From positions 1 through 33,934 of the forward strand of contig CAMOTA010000018.1 of the NCBI GenBank assembly GCA_946625225.1: a stretch of DNA of 33,934 nt. Direction: 5' to 3'. This document shows positions 1-6,675 of this stretch, piece by piece (within the stretch, counting starts at the first letter, position 1; each line of letters begins with the position of its first letter). The DNA comes from UBA9715 sp003452695. Lineage in GTDB: Bacteria > Actinomycetota > Coriobacteriia > Coriobacteriales > Eggerthellaceae. A model generated the notes under the pieces. The model was not told the DNA's origin and ran no database searches. It saw only the letters and a list, made by a program, of their open reading frames with translations. The position numbers were made by a program, and so were the translations under genes.

Positions 1-351
1 GGCCAGCGCGTGCACGGCTGCGACGCCTGCCAGGTGGCCTGCCCGCGCAACGCGCGCGTGCTCGCCGCGCCCAAGGCGCCCGACCCGTACCTCGACTGGT
101 TGGCCGGCAGCTTCTCGCTCGAGGATATGCTCTTCTGCGACGAGGGCTACTACGAGGCCTGCATTCGTCCGGTCATGTTCAACTACATCCGCGACGTCGA
201 CATCTTCAGGCAGAACGCCGCCATCGCCATGGGAAACAGCGGCGACGCGCGCCACCTGCCCGCGCTGCGCCGCGCCGTGGCCGAGGGCAGCGAGCAGGTG
301 CGTCGCTTCGCTCAGATCGCAATCGAGCAAATCGGGCAACGAATGGCGTGA
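1..351 (+). CDS. Epoxyqueuosine reductase-like (QueG family) Fe-S protein, 3' end only
   Basis: The reading frame is open from the first base, so the 5' part lies outside the window. The visible 116 residues start with a C-x2-C-x3-C-P ferredoxin motif (GCDACQVACPRN), typical of the second 4Fe-4S cluster of the QueG family. They end in a HEAT-like helical repeat containing RQNAAIAMGNSGD and a following HLPALRRAV segment, closely resembling the QueG C-terminus (NAAIALGNSGD then VPAL). QueG reduces epoxyqueuosine to queuosine in tRNA using cobalamin and two 4Fe-4S clusters. The cobalamin-binding part cannot be seen here, so a related double-cluster protein is possible. The stop is TGA at 349-351. 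No downstream partner gene on the same strand is evident. Confidence 0.72.
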   Translation, partial: GQRVHGCDACQVACPRNARVLAAPKAPDPYLDWLAGSFSLEDMLFCDEGYYEACIRPVMFNYIRDVDIFRQNAAIAMGNSGDARHLPALRRAVAEGSEQVRRFAQIAIEQIGQRMA

Positions 352-587
352 ACGGGGGTCCGCGTCTGTTGACTCCCGTTAATCACGTTAGTACACCTGA
401 TTTTGCGAAAGCGCTGACTTATAAGTGTTATTAGTGTCAAGAATAAGCAGAATGTGGCGCAAAGTTCGAAGGTGATGGAGGGCCGATTGTCTGCGTGATG
501 CGCTCGGAACGGTCGTCTCCCGACGGAGCGAACGCTTCTGCGTATGCGAATTATGCATATCTATCAGCTTTGACTGAAGTTATCTAT

Positions 588-614
588 CGCCCCCATTAAA
601 CAGCGATGGGGGCG
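588..614. terminator. Hairpin between the QueG-like gene and the minus-strand HTH remnant
   Basis: A perfect 9-bp stem (CGCCCCCAT / ATGGGGGCG) encloses a 9-base loop. It lies about 240 bases after the QueG-like stop and just beyond the minus-strand HTH remnant, so it could serve as a convergent terminator. Neither side has a strong T-tract, so the role is tentative. The rest of 352-632 is AT-richer non-coding DNA in which I recognise nothing else. Confidence 0.4.
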
Positions 615-632
615 TTCGGGACTATTTCGGCT

Positions 633-890
633 CTAAGAGTTCCCTAGCACCTCGGAGGGGTGCGCGGGCGATGGCCGCATCAGCCGCATTCTCCGCTCGG
701 CTCGGCCGTCGACGGCTGCGTTTTCGCTTCTCGCCACGATGGGCATGTCCCTCTCGGCGAGTAATCGCAGTGCGCGCTCGAGCTTGGCGGTCGGCTTGCC
801 CCGTTCGAGTTCCGATGCGAACCGTTGCGAGCAGCCGCAGCATTTCGCGAGCTGTGCCTGGGCCAGGGCGTTTAACAGCCTAGCAAACGC
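633..890 (-). pseudogene. Remnant of a HipB/XRE-type HTH antitoxin-like regulator
   Basis: On the minus strand the frame from about 890 encodes a recognisable helix-turn-helix: ALAQAQLAKCCGCSQRFASE, then LERGKP and a following KLERALRLLAE. This matches the HipB-type pattern (QAELA..AGVSQRFVSELERGKPTA...VLRVL). The N-terminal lead-in is missing: upstream the frame overlaps the end of the DUF2798 gene in another frame and makes no sensible protein. No start codon with a ribosome site precedes the motif, and no HipA-like toxin is nearby. I read it as a 5'-truncated relic of a HipB-like or other XRE regulator. The tail after the HTH is unrecognised and ends at 633. Confidence 0.55.
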
Positions 891-1468
891 GCCAGATTGG
901 GCGCGTTCTGCTCGAGGTTGTCCAAGAGCCCGAGGCCGCCCGAGGGAGATATATGGTTTGCGAACACGAGCTTGGCGATGGGGCCCACGACGAAGAAGTT
1001 CACTAACAAGGCCATGGGCGCCACGATGCACAACGTCGCGAAGTAACGTTCCAAGAAGTTATCGGGGCCAACGATGAGCAGCGTGGCAATGGCGCACATG
1101 ATGGGTGCCATGCAGCATACGTTCAGCGCGGTCATGGCCACGCCGCGCGCAACGCCCTCGAAGCGGTTGAAAACGAGCTTCGGCGCGAGCTTGTTCACGA
1201 GCGGCGCGCCGATGAACGTGCGCACGAGGAAGGCTAGGCAGAACATCAGCGGGTACAGCCAGTGCGAGTTCGCAAGGAAATCGAGCCCCGTGTTGCGTAC
1301 GCCGTTGACCGTGACCATGAACGTTACCATGCCGCCGACCATGAGCACCTGGAAAATGGTTGCGCCGTTCAGGCCACGGGGGATAGGAACGGCGCCTTGC
1401 AGGCAATCGCGGTAGGTGAATCGCCGAGGCTCCTCCGGTGTTTCAGCTGCGTTGTTGAATTCAATCAT
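872..1468 (-). CDS. DUF2798-family membrane protein
   Basis: This 198-residue protein has four hydrophobic stretches. The layout is duplicated: an IFQVLMVGGMVTFMVTVNGV segment followed by a LYPLMFCLAFLVRTFIGAPL segment, then a second pair (TALNVCCMAPIMCAIATLLI and LCIVAPMALLVNFFVVGP). This two-fold repeat of a roughly 70-residue, two-helix unit fits DUF2798, small integral membrane proteins of unknown function. I chose ATG at 1468 because an AGAGGTG ribosome site lies 9 bases before it; an in-frame GTG at 1480 is the alternative. The C-terminus (LARLLGC) runs directly into the HTH remnant with about 19 bases of overlap in another frame. No operon partner is visible. The family call is moderately sure; function is unknown. 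Confidence 0.65.
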   Translation of the reverse strand: MIEFNNAAETPEEPRRFTYRDCLQGAVPIPRGLNGATIFQVLMVGGMVTFMVTVNGVRNTGLDFLANSHWLYPLMFCLAFLVRTFIGAPLVNKLAPKLVFNRFEGVARGVAMTALNVCCMAPIMCAIATLLIVGPDNFLERYFATLCIVAPMALLVNFFVVGPIAKLVFANHISPSGGLGLLDNLEQNAPNLARLLGC

Positions 1469-1709
1469 GAACTTAGTCACCTCTGTTTTCTAGCAAGGCC
1501 GGCAAGGCGCAAAAGGCCCTTAAAGCCGGCTTTTCGGCAATCGAGTGCAAGGCGACAGAAGGCCGCCTCGCCCTTCGCTCGTATTCGATTTGCTTGGTTG
1601 AATGCGCTACTCGAAACTGGCTACGTACTCGTCTTTTCAGTAGTTACTCTATCGGTGAAATGTGCACGAGCTGTGAATATGGAGCCGAATCCATCTTTCG
1701 GGATTCGTT
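1469..1709. other. Intergenic stretch with no recognisable gene
   Basis: These bases separate the minus-strand DUF2798 gene from the molybdopterin-oxidoreductase fragment. They contain GCCGGC-centred short inverted repeats near 1498-1535 that could form a weak hairpin in the DUF2798 leader. No convincing promoter, RNA gene or coding sequence is seen. Confidence 0.4.
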
Positions 1710-1979
1710 GTGTCAGGCCTGTTCTTAGATGAGCATTGGTTTATGCCGCCAAGTCCAGGGTACAGCAACTTCATGCCCGGAGAGCGCAAGAACCCTGCCG
1801 TCATCGAGCTCATCGGCCAGCACGTGCATGCCGAGCACGACGACATCACGTGGCTGCGCGGAATCGAGACCTGCAAGGTCGTCGGCACCAACGGCTACAA
1901 GTGCGCGTCCGTGTGGATTAATCCGGCCGACACGCGTTGTCTCGGTATCCAGAACGGCGCCATCGTAAGCTGTCGCTGA
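1710..1979 (+). pseudogene. Fragment of a molybdopterin-containing oxidoreductase (C-terminal region)
   Basis: An 89-residue frame contains SPGYSNFMPGERKNPAVIEL followed by a WINPADTRCLGIQNGAIVS segment. The latter matches the molydopterin-dinucleotide-binding domain of DMSO-reductase-type enzymes, where (V)WINPxDAxxLGIxDGDxVxV is typical. Full-length enzymes of this family are around 700-900 residues; here only part of the C-terminal domain survives, with no ribosome site and no upstream catalytic domain. It stops at a TGA right after the motif instead of continuing to the usual end of the domain. I therefore read it as a gene remnant. The family assignment rests on one motif region. Confidence 0.5.
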
Positions 1980-2046
1980 ATACTTAATATTAGGTAAATA
2001 GCGTACCAAATAAGAGGTATTATCGAATATATTCCGAGTTTTTAAA

Positions 2047-2235
2047 ATGGAGCATACTTTGATCGTGAATGCTTGTATTCGCGAGCGCTATACCGATTTA
2101 CCTGCATATGCGAACGAAGTGGTCAGGTTTGTGGGAGAAATAGTTGTTTTATCGAAGAAATCCCTGTTCAAAAAGGAAGAACCTGCGCTAGAAACCAATG
2201 CGTTCTCGTGCGAGAGCGCGTGTCCGAAAGGATGG
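2047..2235 (+). pseudogene. Possible N-terminal fragment of a flavodoxin/NAD(P)H-dehydrogenase-like protein
   Basis: The frame begins MEHTLIVNACIRERYTDLPA, which resembles the first strand and loop of small flavodoxin-fold oxidoreductases (LIVNACIREGSRT). After about 25 residues the similarity fades, and the frame then runs into the GroEL gene in the wrong frame. No intact protein can be built from it. It may be a relic like its two upstream neighbours, or an AT-rich promoter region open by chance. Confidence 0.22.
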
Positions 2236-2242
2236 ATGCGCT

Positions 2243-3850
2243 ATGACGGTACTGCACGGCGACGAGATGCGAAGCGGCATGCTGGCGGGCGTCGACAAGC
2301 TTGCCGACGCCGTGAAGGTAACGCTCGGGCCCCGCGGCCGCAACGTTGCCATGCCGCAGAAGGCCAACGTGTACGGCGCCGATTACGGCGATGCCGCGTC
2401 GCCTGATGCGCCGGTGCTCATAACCAACGACGGCGTGACCATTGCGAAGGGCATTACGTTGGAAGATCCCGTGCAGAACCTGGGCGCGCAGCTGTGCAAA
2501 GAGGCCGCCATTGCCGCCAACGATACGGCAGGCGACGGAACGACGACCGCCGTCGTGCTGGCGCAGGCCCTGCTGCACGGTGCTATCCGCTCTATCGCAG
2601 CCGGCGCAGACCCCCTTGCCATAAGGCGCGGCATGCAACGGACGGCATCGGCCGTGCGCGAAGCCGTCGCGGACGCGGCGACGCCCGTCCAGACCAAGGA
2701 GGACCTGGTCTGCGTCGCAACCATTTCGTGCCAGGACGAGCGGCTCGGCGTGTTGGTCGGGGAAGCGCTCGACACGGTTGGCGAAGAGGGCGTCGTAAAC
2801 GTCGACGATTCGCGCCGCTTCGAAACGACGCTCGACGTGCAAGAGGGCGTCGTCTTCGACCGGGGGCTCGCGTCTCCCCACATGGCAACGGACGCCAAAC
2901 GTGGCGTGGCAGAGCTCGAGAATCCCTATATCCTGATTACCGACAAGAAGATCGAACGCACCCAAGATGTCGTAGACGCGCTGATTTGCGCTGCAGAGGA
3001 CAATCGCGACTGCCTGATAATCTCGGATGGCGTGGAAGGCGAGGCGCTGGGGTTGATCTTGGCCAACAAGCGCCAGGGCGATATGAAGGTGGCCTGCGTG
3101 CTGGCGCCGGAATATGGCGAAGGCCGCCGGTGGCGTCTGGACGACCTGGCCATACAGACTGGCGGCGCGTTCGTGGCGACGGAGGCGGGCATGAGCTTGC
3201 GCGGCGTTACGCGCGATATGCTAGGCAGCGCCGAACGCGTCGTCGTCACTTCGCGCACGACGACCATCGTGGGCGGCGGGGGAGACCCGAAGGCCATCCA
3301 AGACCGTATCGACCAGCTCCGCTACTATGCGAAAAACACCGAGTACGAGTTCAACCGGCAGCGCCATGCCGAGCGTCTGGCCAAGTTCGTGTCGGGCGTC
3401 GCGACCATCCGCGTGGGCGGCATGACCGAAGCCGAGCAGTGGGAACGCAAGATGCGCGTCGAGGACGCCGTGGCCGCAACGAGGGCGGCTCGCGAAGGCG
3501 GCATCGTCGCTGGTGGTGGAACCGCCCTGTTGAACGCCGCGAACGCCCTGGGCGAATTGCCGGGCAAGCTGGAAGCCGACGAGGCAGTCGGTGCCGAAAT
3601 CGCCTTGCAAGCTTGCAAGGCGCCCGTGTGCCAGATTGCGGAGAACGCAGGCAAGGAAGGGCCAGCGATCGTCGCTAAGCTGGCCGAGCTGGGTGCGGGC
3701 TTCGGGTACGATGCGGCCGCTGACCGCTTCGTCAACATGGTCGAGGAGGGAATCGTCGATCCGCTGCAGGTTACGCTCGGCGCCGTCGATGCCGCCTTCT
3801 CGGTTGCAGGCACGGCGCTTCTGACCGAAGTCGGCATCGTAAAGGAATAG
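2243..3850 (+). CDS. Divergent GroEL/Cpn60 chaperonin paralogue
   Basis: A 535-residue protein with the whole Cpn60 fold. VTLGPRGRNVAM (27-38) and NDGVTIAKGITLEDP (62-76) are present, as is the ATPase loop NDTAGDGTTTAVV (93-105) with catalytic Asp98. The second ATPase Asp is in MRVEDAVAATRAA and the nucleotide loop is GGIVAGGGTALL. Differences from housekeeping GroEL: an insertion of about ten residues after NVYG; the apical motif reads DRGLASPHM where E. coli has DRGYLSPYF, so three aromatic client/GroES-binding residues are replaced; and it ends GIVKE with no Gly-Gly-Met tail. No groES is adjacent. ATG 2243 was chosen over the in-frame upstream start at 2198 because it matches the Cpn60 N-terminus and follows a GAAAGGA ribosome site. 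It precedes a trigger-factor-like gene on the same strand, suggesting a dedicated folding module. Confidence 0.9.
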   Translation: MTVLHGDEMRSGMLAGVDKLADAVKVTLGPRGRNVAMPQKANVYGADYGDAASPDAPVLITNDGVTIAKGITLEDPVQNLGAQLCKEAAIAANDTAGDGTTTAVVLAQALLHGAIRSIAAGADPLAIRRGMQRTASAVREAVADAATPVQTKEDLVCVATISCQDERLGVLVGEALDTVGEEGVVNVDDSRRFETTLDVQEGVVFDRGLASPHMATDAKRGVAELENPYILITDKKIERTQDVVDALICAAEDNRDCLIISDGVEGEALGLILANKRQGDMKVACVLAPEYGEGRRWRLDDLAIQTGGAFVATEAGMSLRGVTRDMLGSAERVVVTSRTTTIVGGGGDPKAIQDRIDQLRYYAKNTEYEFNRQRHAERLAKFVSGVATIRVGGMTEAEQWERKMRVEDAVAATRAAREGGIVAGGGTALLNAANALGELPGKLEADEAVGAEIALQACKAPVCQIAENAGKEGPAIVAKLAELGAGFGYDAAADRFVNMVEEGIVDPLQVTLGAVDAAFSVAGTALLTEVGIVKE

Positions 3851-3857
3851 CAACAGC

Positions 3858-4000
3858 GGGGACATACTTGTCAATTGCAGTGTATGTCCCCAACGATGAC
3901 GAAGTGAATCATTGGGGACATACTCCGCAATTGACATGTATGTCCCCAATGATGACATAGCATGCTTGGGACGCACTCCTCAAAACAGGGTATGTCCCCA
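3858..4000. repeat. Three tandem copies of a GGGGACATAC...GTATGTCCCC palindrome
   Basis: Between the chaperonin and the trigger-factor-like gene lie three similar inverted repeats. Unit 1 has arms 3858-3867 and 3882-3891. Unit 2 has the longest stem, 16 bp, with arms 3908-3923 and 3938-3953. Unit 3, around 3967-3998, is degenerate. Each ends in CCCC-A-R-Y-GATGAC-like sequence, and units 1 and 2 share a CAATTG in the loop. A related copy lies at 10744-10777. There is no T-tract, so these resemble REP-type palindromes more than terminators, though they could stabilise or attenuate the operon transcript. Confidence 0.7.
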
Positions 4001-4025
4001 GCGATGACGTGGAAGGAGGCCGAAC

Positions 4026-4451
4026 GTGGCCGCGCGCGACGAGATATGGCGCAAGTACGTCGAGGACTACGACATCGACGTCCCCAAGAGCGCCATCCAG
4101 AACGAGCTCGAGTACATTAAGCTGGACCTGCGGCATCGCATGCAATATGACCAGCTGACCGGTGGCGATATGCACCTTTTTCCCAAACGGGAGCTCGCGC
4201 AACAAGAAGACGAGCTACGCGCCGCGGCCCTGTTCGAGGCGAAGGCCCCGCGCGTGCTGAAAGCGATAGTGGCAGAGCAGGGATTCACGGCCACGCAGGA
4301 TGAGCTGGAAGCTGAAGCGCAGGCCATCGCCGAGCGCGAAGGCTCGACGATGGACATGGTGAAGCGCTTCTTCGGCGAAGACCTAGCGATGCTCGAACGG
4401 GACGTCGTGGAGCGCAAGGCTATTGATTGGGCGTGCGAACAGATGAGGTAA
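4026..4451 (+). CDS. Stand-alone trigger-factor C-terminal (SurA-like chaperone) domain protein
   Basis: A 141-residue, charged, helical protein. Its segments match the C-terminal chaperone domain of trigger factor: YDIDVPKSAIQNELEYIKLD (like FEIPESLVEREIE...), then VLKAIVAEQGFTATQDELEA and a closing MLERDVVERKAIDWACEQM (like LREDLLRRKVLDFL). The ribosome-binding domain and the FKBP-type prolyl isomerase domain of full trigger factor (about 430 residues) are absent. Translation starts at GTG 4026 after an excellent GGAAGGAGG site with a 6-base spacer. It is separated from the chaperonin by three palindromes and from the LuxR gene by only 9 bases, so it is probably in an operon with the latter. 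Inferred role: a cytosolic holdase-type chaperone that does not dock on ribosomes, perhaps working with the neighbouring GroEL. Confidence 0.72.
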   Translation: MAARDEIWRKYVEDYDIDVPKSAIQNELEYIKLDLRHRMQYDQLTGGDMHLFPKRELAQQEDELRAAALFEAKAPRVLKAIVAEQGFTATQDELEAEAQAIAEREGSTMDMVKRFFGEDLAMLERDVVERKAIDWACEQMR

Positions 4452-4460
4452 GGGGCGGCT

Positions 4461-5225
4461 ATGAACCAGCGGCTCGAAGTTCCATGGGAAAAGGTATATG
4501 ACTACGTTCTGACGTGCGGGCGCGAGCACGATCCCGAACAGTTCGTGCAAACCGTGCTCGAGGAAATGGACGACCTCGTATCGTTTGACCAGGGGCTCGT
4601 CTATTGCCTCGACGAGAATCGTCGAGTGGTGTCGCAGCACCTCTACAACATCAAGAGCCGCTGGTCGAACATGTACCTGCAATACTACTCGTTTATGGTG
4701 GACACCAATCGAAAGCTGAGCGGCACGGTTAACGAGCGCTTCGACCTGCCTTTCGTCGATCAGATTTCGTGGGAGGACGAACCCGTTTCCGAATTCATCA
4801 CCGACTACATCATGGCGCGCGGTGTGCGCTGTACGATGTCGATGGTGCTTTTCGACCAGAACAGCTTGCCGCGGGCCGTGTTCGCCTTCGACCGAACGCG
4901 TTCCGCGAAGTTTTCCGAGCGCGATATGGCCATCGCTAGATACGTCGCCGCTCAGCTCAACAACTTGTACAAGAACTTCTTCTCGGACCCGGGGTTGGTG
5001 CCTGGGTCGAAGCGGAACCCCGATCACGATAAGCTCGAGGGCTTGCTAACCAAACGCGAGCGGGAGGTCGTCGACCTGCTATGCCGCGGCTTGTCGCCTG
5101 CGCATGTGAGCAAGACGCTGCATATCAGCGTGTCCACGACGTACAAGCATATCGCGCACATCTACAAGAAGCTCAACGTATCGAGCCAACAAGAGCTGCT
5201 CGTGCGCGTGCTCGGAAGCAAATAG
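4461..5225 (+). CDS. LuxR-type HTH transcriptional regulator
   Basis: A 254-residue protein with a clear LuxR/FixJ-type DNA-binding domain at about 194-252. LTKREREVVDLLCRGLSPAH begins the first helices, and the recognition region follows as HISVSTTYKHIAHIYKKLNV. The first 180 residues are a GAF-like sensory region: alternating hydrophobic strands, a VYCLDENRRVV stretch and a C-terminal helix YVAAQLNNLYKNFF. No phosphoacceptor receiver domain is apparent. The gene starts 9 bases after the trigger-factor-like gene and is likely co-transcribed with it. A 33-bp inverted repeat follows. By position it is the candidate regulator of the chaperone module and the downstream enzymes; this is inference, and no ligand can be assigned. 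Confidence 0.85.
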   Translation: MNQRLEVPWEKVYDYVLTCGREHDPEQFVQTVLEEMDDLVSFDQGLVYCLDENRRVVSQHLYNIKSRWSNMYLQYYSFMVDTNRKLSGTVNERFDLPFVDQISWEDEPVSEFITDYIMARGVRCTMSMVLFDQNSLPRAVFAFDRTRSAKFSERDMAIARYVAAQLNNLYKNFFSDPGLVPGSKRNPDHDKLEGLLTKREREVVDLLCRGLSPAHVSKTLHISVSTTYKHIAHIYKKLNVSSQQELLVRVLGSK

Positions 5226-5237
5226 GGTCGGGGCAAG

Positions 5238-5333
5238 GGATGAGTGGCAGGACGTTCCTGCGACTCATCGGCATGATCTTCGGGACATGAATGACATTAG
5301 CGATGAGTCACAGGAACGTCCTGCCACTCATCC
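5238..5333. repeat. 33-bp near-perfect inverted repeat (terminator or REP-like element)
   Basis: Arms 5238-5270 and 5301-5333 are complementary over 33 bases with a single mismatch; the left arm begins GGATGAGTGGCAGGACGTTC. The 30-base loop holds no palindrome. There is no T-tract after the right arm, so simple intrinsic termination is doubtful. The element separates the regulator from the SDR gene. It could be a mobile palindrome or an RNA processing/stability hairpin. Confidence 0.75.
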
Positions 5334-5462
5334 TTCACCTGGCAATATGCGGCTGCAATACCCAAAATTAGTAATCAACTATACCGCAGGACTTCCATTC
5401 CATAAGCCGACCTGCGTCCCCATACTTTGTTTCGTTGGATCATCCGGAAGAAAGGGGCGCTT

Positions 5463-6362
5463 ATGGATAACGAAGAGCTGTTCGAGTTGACGTCGGATCA
5501 GCTGGAAGACGTCGAACCCCTGACGGACATATTCGACCTCACCGGCAAGGTGGCCGTCGTGTCCGGCAGCGTGGGGTTGGCGCTGCATGTCGTCAACCGC
5601 CTGCTCGAGCTCGGCGCGAAGGTCGTGTTCGGTTCCCGCACGCAGGAATGGGGCGATCTGGCGCTCGAGGTGCTGAATGACCGCGGCTACGTAGATGTCG
5701 CCTTCAAGCAGTTCGACACGCGCAGTGTCGCCGACTGCCAGGCGCTCGTCGCATTCGCCGAAGAAACGTTCGGCCCGGTCGACATCGTCGTGCCCGTCGC
5801 CGCCACGTGGCAGGCGCGCGCGTTCCTCGACATCGAGGAAGAGTTCTACGACAACATCATCGACACCGACATGAAGGGCCAGTACTTCCTGGTGCAGGCA
5901 GCTGCCCGCTCGATGGTGAAGGCCGGCCATGGCGGCAAGGTCGTCACGATCGCATCGGTCGCGCACCGCGGCGACGACATGACGAAGCTCGCCATGATGA
6001 CGCCCTACAACGCGGCTAAGGCCGGCGTAGTCGGCATGACGAAGGGCATCGCCAAGGAGCTCAAGCAATACGGCATCAACGTCAACTGCGTCGCCCCCGG
6101 CGCCATGATGACCCCCGGCGCCATCGTGAACTGCGTCGAGACCGTCGAGAAGTACGGCCAGGAATGGCAGACCGACCAGATGACGCTCTCCGAGGCGCCG
6201 CTGTCCTCGACCCCTGACGAGATGGCACGCATGATCGTCACGATGTGCACGGGCGTGTCGGATTTCATGTACGGCAAGGTCATCGAGGTCGATGGCGGGT
6301 CCGACCTCAGCTTCCAGCAAAAGCCCTGGAGCTACACGATGGAAGGCGGCCTGCACGCATAA
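5463..6362 (+). CDS. Short-chain dehydrogenase/reductase-like protein with an altered cofactor motif
   Basis: A 299-residue classical-SDR-like protein: FDLTGKVAVVSGSVG at the start of the Rossmann fold, IASVAHRG with Ser165, PYNAAKAG with the Tyr182-x3-Lys186 pair, INVNCVAPGAMMTP, and a C-terminal VIEVDGGSDLS. Unusual points: the nucleotide loop reads S-G-S-V-G-L-A instead of TGxxxGxG, so it is shorter and lacks the last glycine. The NNAG motif is replaced by PVAAT (111-115). The helix-4 Asn position reads DTDMKG. Ser165 and Tyr182 are 17 residues apart, more than the usual 12-13. ATG 5463 follows an AAAGGGG ribosome site; an in-frame TTG at 5427 has no such support. It heads a unit with the 70-residue protein and the PanB-like gene. 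The substrate is unknown, and it may be catalytically altered. Confidence 0.82.
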   Translation: MDNEELFELTSDQLEDVEPLTDIFDLTGKVAVVSGSVGLALHVVNRLLELGAKVVFGSRTQEWGDLALEVLNDRGYVDVAFKQFDTRSVADCQALVAFAEETFGPVDIVVPVAATWQARAFLDIEEEFYDNIIDTDMKGQYFLVQAAARSMVKAGHGGKVVTIASVAHRGDDMTKLAMMTPYNAAKAGVVGMTKGIAKELKQYGINVNCVAPGAMMTPGAIVNCVETVEKYGQEWQTDQMTLSEAPLSSTPDEMARMIVTMCTGVSDFMYGKVIEVDGGSDLSFQQKPWSYTMEGGLHA

Positions 6363-6370
6363 GGAAGCTT

Positions 6371-6386
6371 CTCGCCTGATGGCGAG
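6371..6386 (+). other. Small hairpin upstream of the 70-residue protein
   Basis: A perfect 6-bp stem (CTCGCC / GGCGAG) with a TGAT tetraloop sits in the 57-base gap after the SDR stop and ahead of the next ribosome site. It is too short and lacks a T-tract for a confident terminator; it may be an mRNA-stability hairpin between two co-transcribed genes. Confidence 0.35.
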
Positions 6387-6419
6387 TGGTCAAGTAACCG
6401 TTCAAGAAAGGAACGAATC

Positions 6420-6632
6420 ATGACAAGCAGCAAGAGCACTTTGAAGGAAGTCCTGGAAGATCCGCGCGCCGTCGCGATCATCGACGAGTACGTGCCCGGT
6501 TTCACCGAGAACCCCGAGCTTGGCCCCGTGGCCGGCATGAAGATGAAGGCCCTGCTGAAGTTCCCGCAGGTCGGCCTTCCCCGCGAGCAGGTCAAAGAGA
6601 TCATCGCCCGCCTCGACGCCCTGGATGCGTAA
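6420..6632 (+). CDS. Small helical protein of 70 residues, function unknown
   Basis: A short protein starting STLKEVLEDPRAVAIIDEYV, with a central FTENPELGPVAGMKMKALLK and an ending in which GLPREQVKEIIARLDAL forms a final helix. The pattern (TL..LL.D..A..I...YVPG....P......GM....L..FP..GL....V..I...L) resembles a small all-helical module that I recall as a C-terminal appendage of some hydrolases and catabolic enzymes. Here it is encoded alone. The start has a good AAGAAAGGAAC ribosome site. It sits 57 bases after the SDR gene and should be co-transcribed with it. A role as a partner or scaffold for the SDR or PanB-like enzyme is only a guess. No signal peptide or cysteine is present, so it is cytosolic. 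Confidence 0.7.
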   Translation: MTSSKSTLKEVLEDPRAVAIIDEYVPGFTENPELGPVAGMKMKALLKFPQVGLPREQVKEIIARLDALDA

Positions 6633-6675
6633 CTGGTTGCGACGGCCTGACGGCCGCCGCACCCGTCGACGCTGC

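Noticed and set aside
3858..4000. CRISPR array, considered because of the regularly repeated GGGGACATAC units
   Set aside because: Units are palindromes of varying length with partly similar spacers, only three in number, and no cas gene is near.
5287..5490. A 67-codon frame before the SDR gene
   Set aside because: It starts inside the 33-bp inverted repeat loop, overlaps the SDR start in another frame and has no recognisable features.
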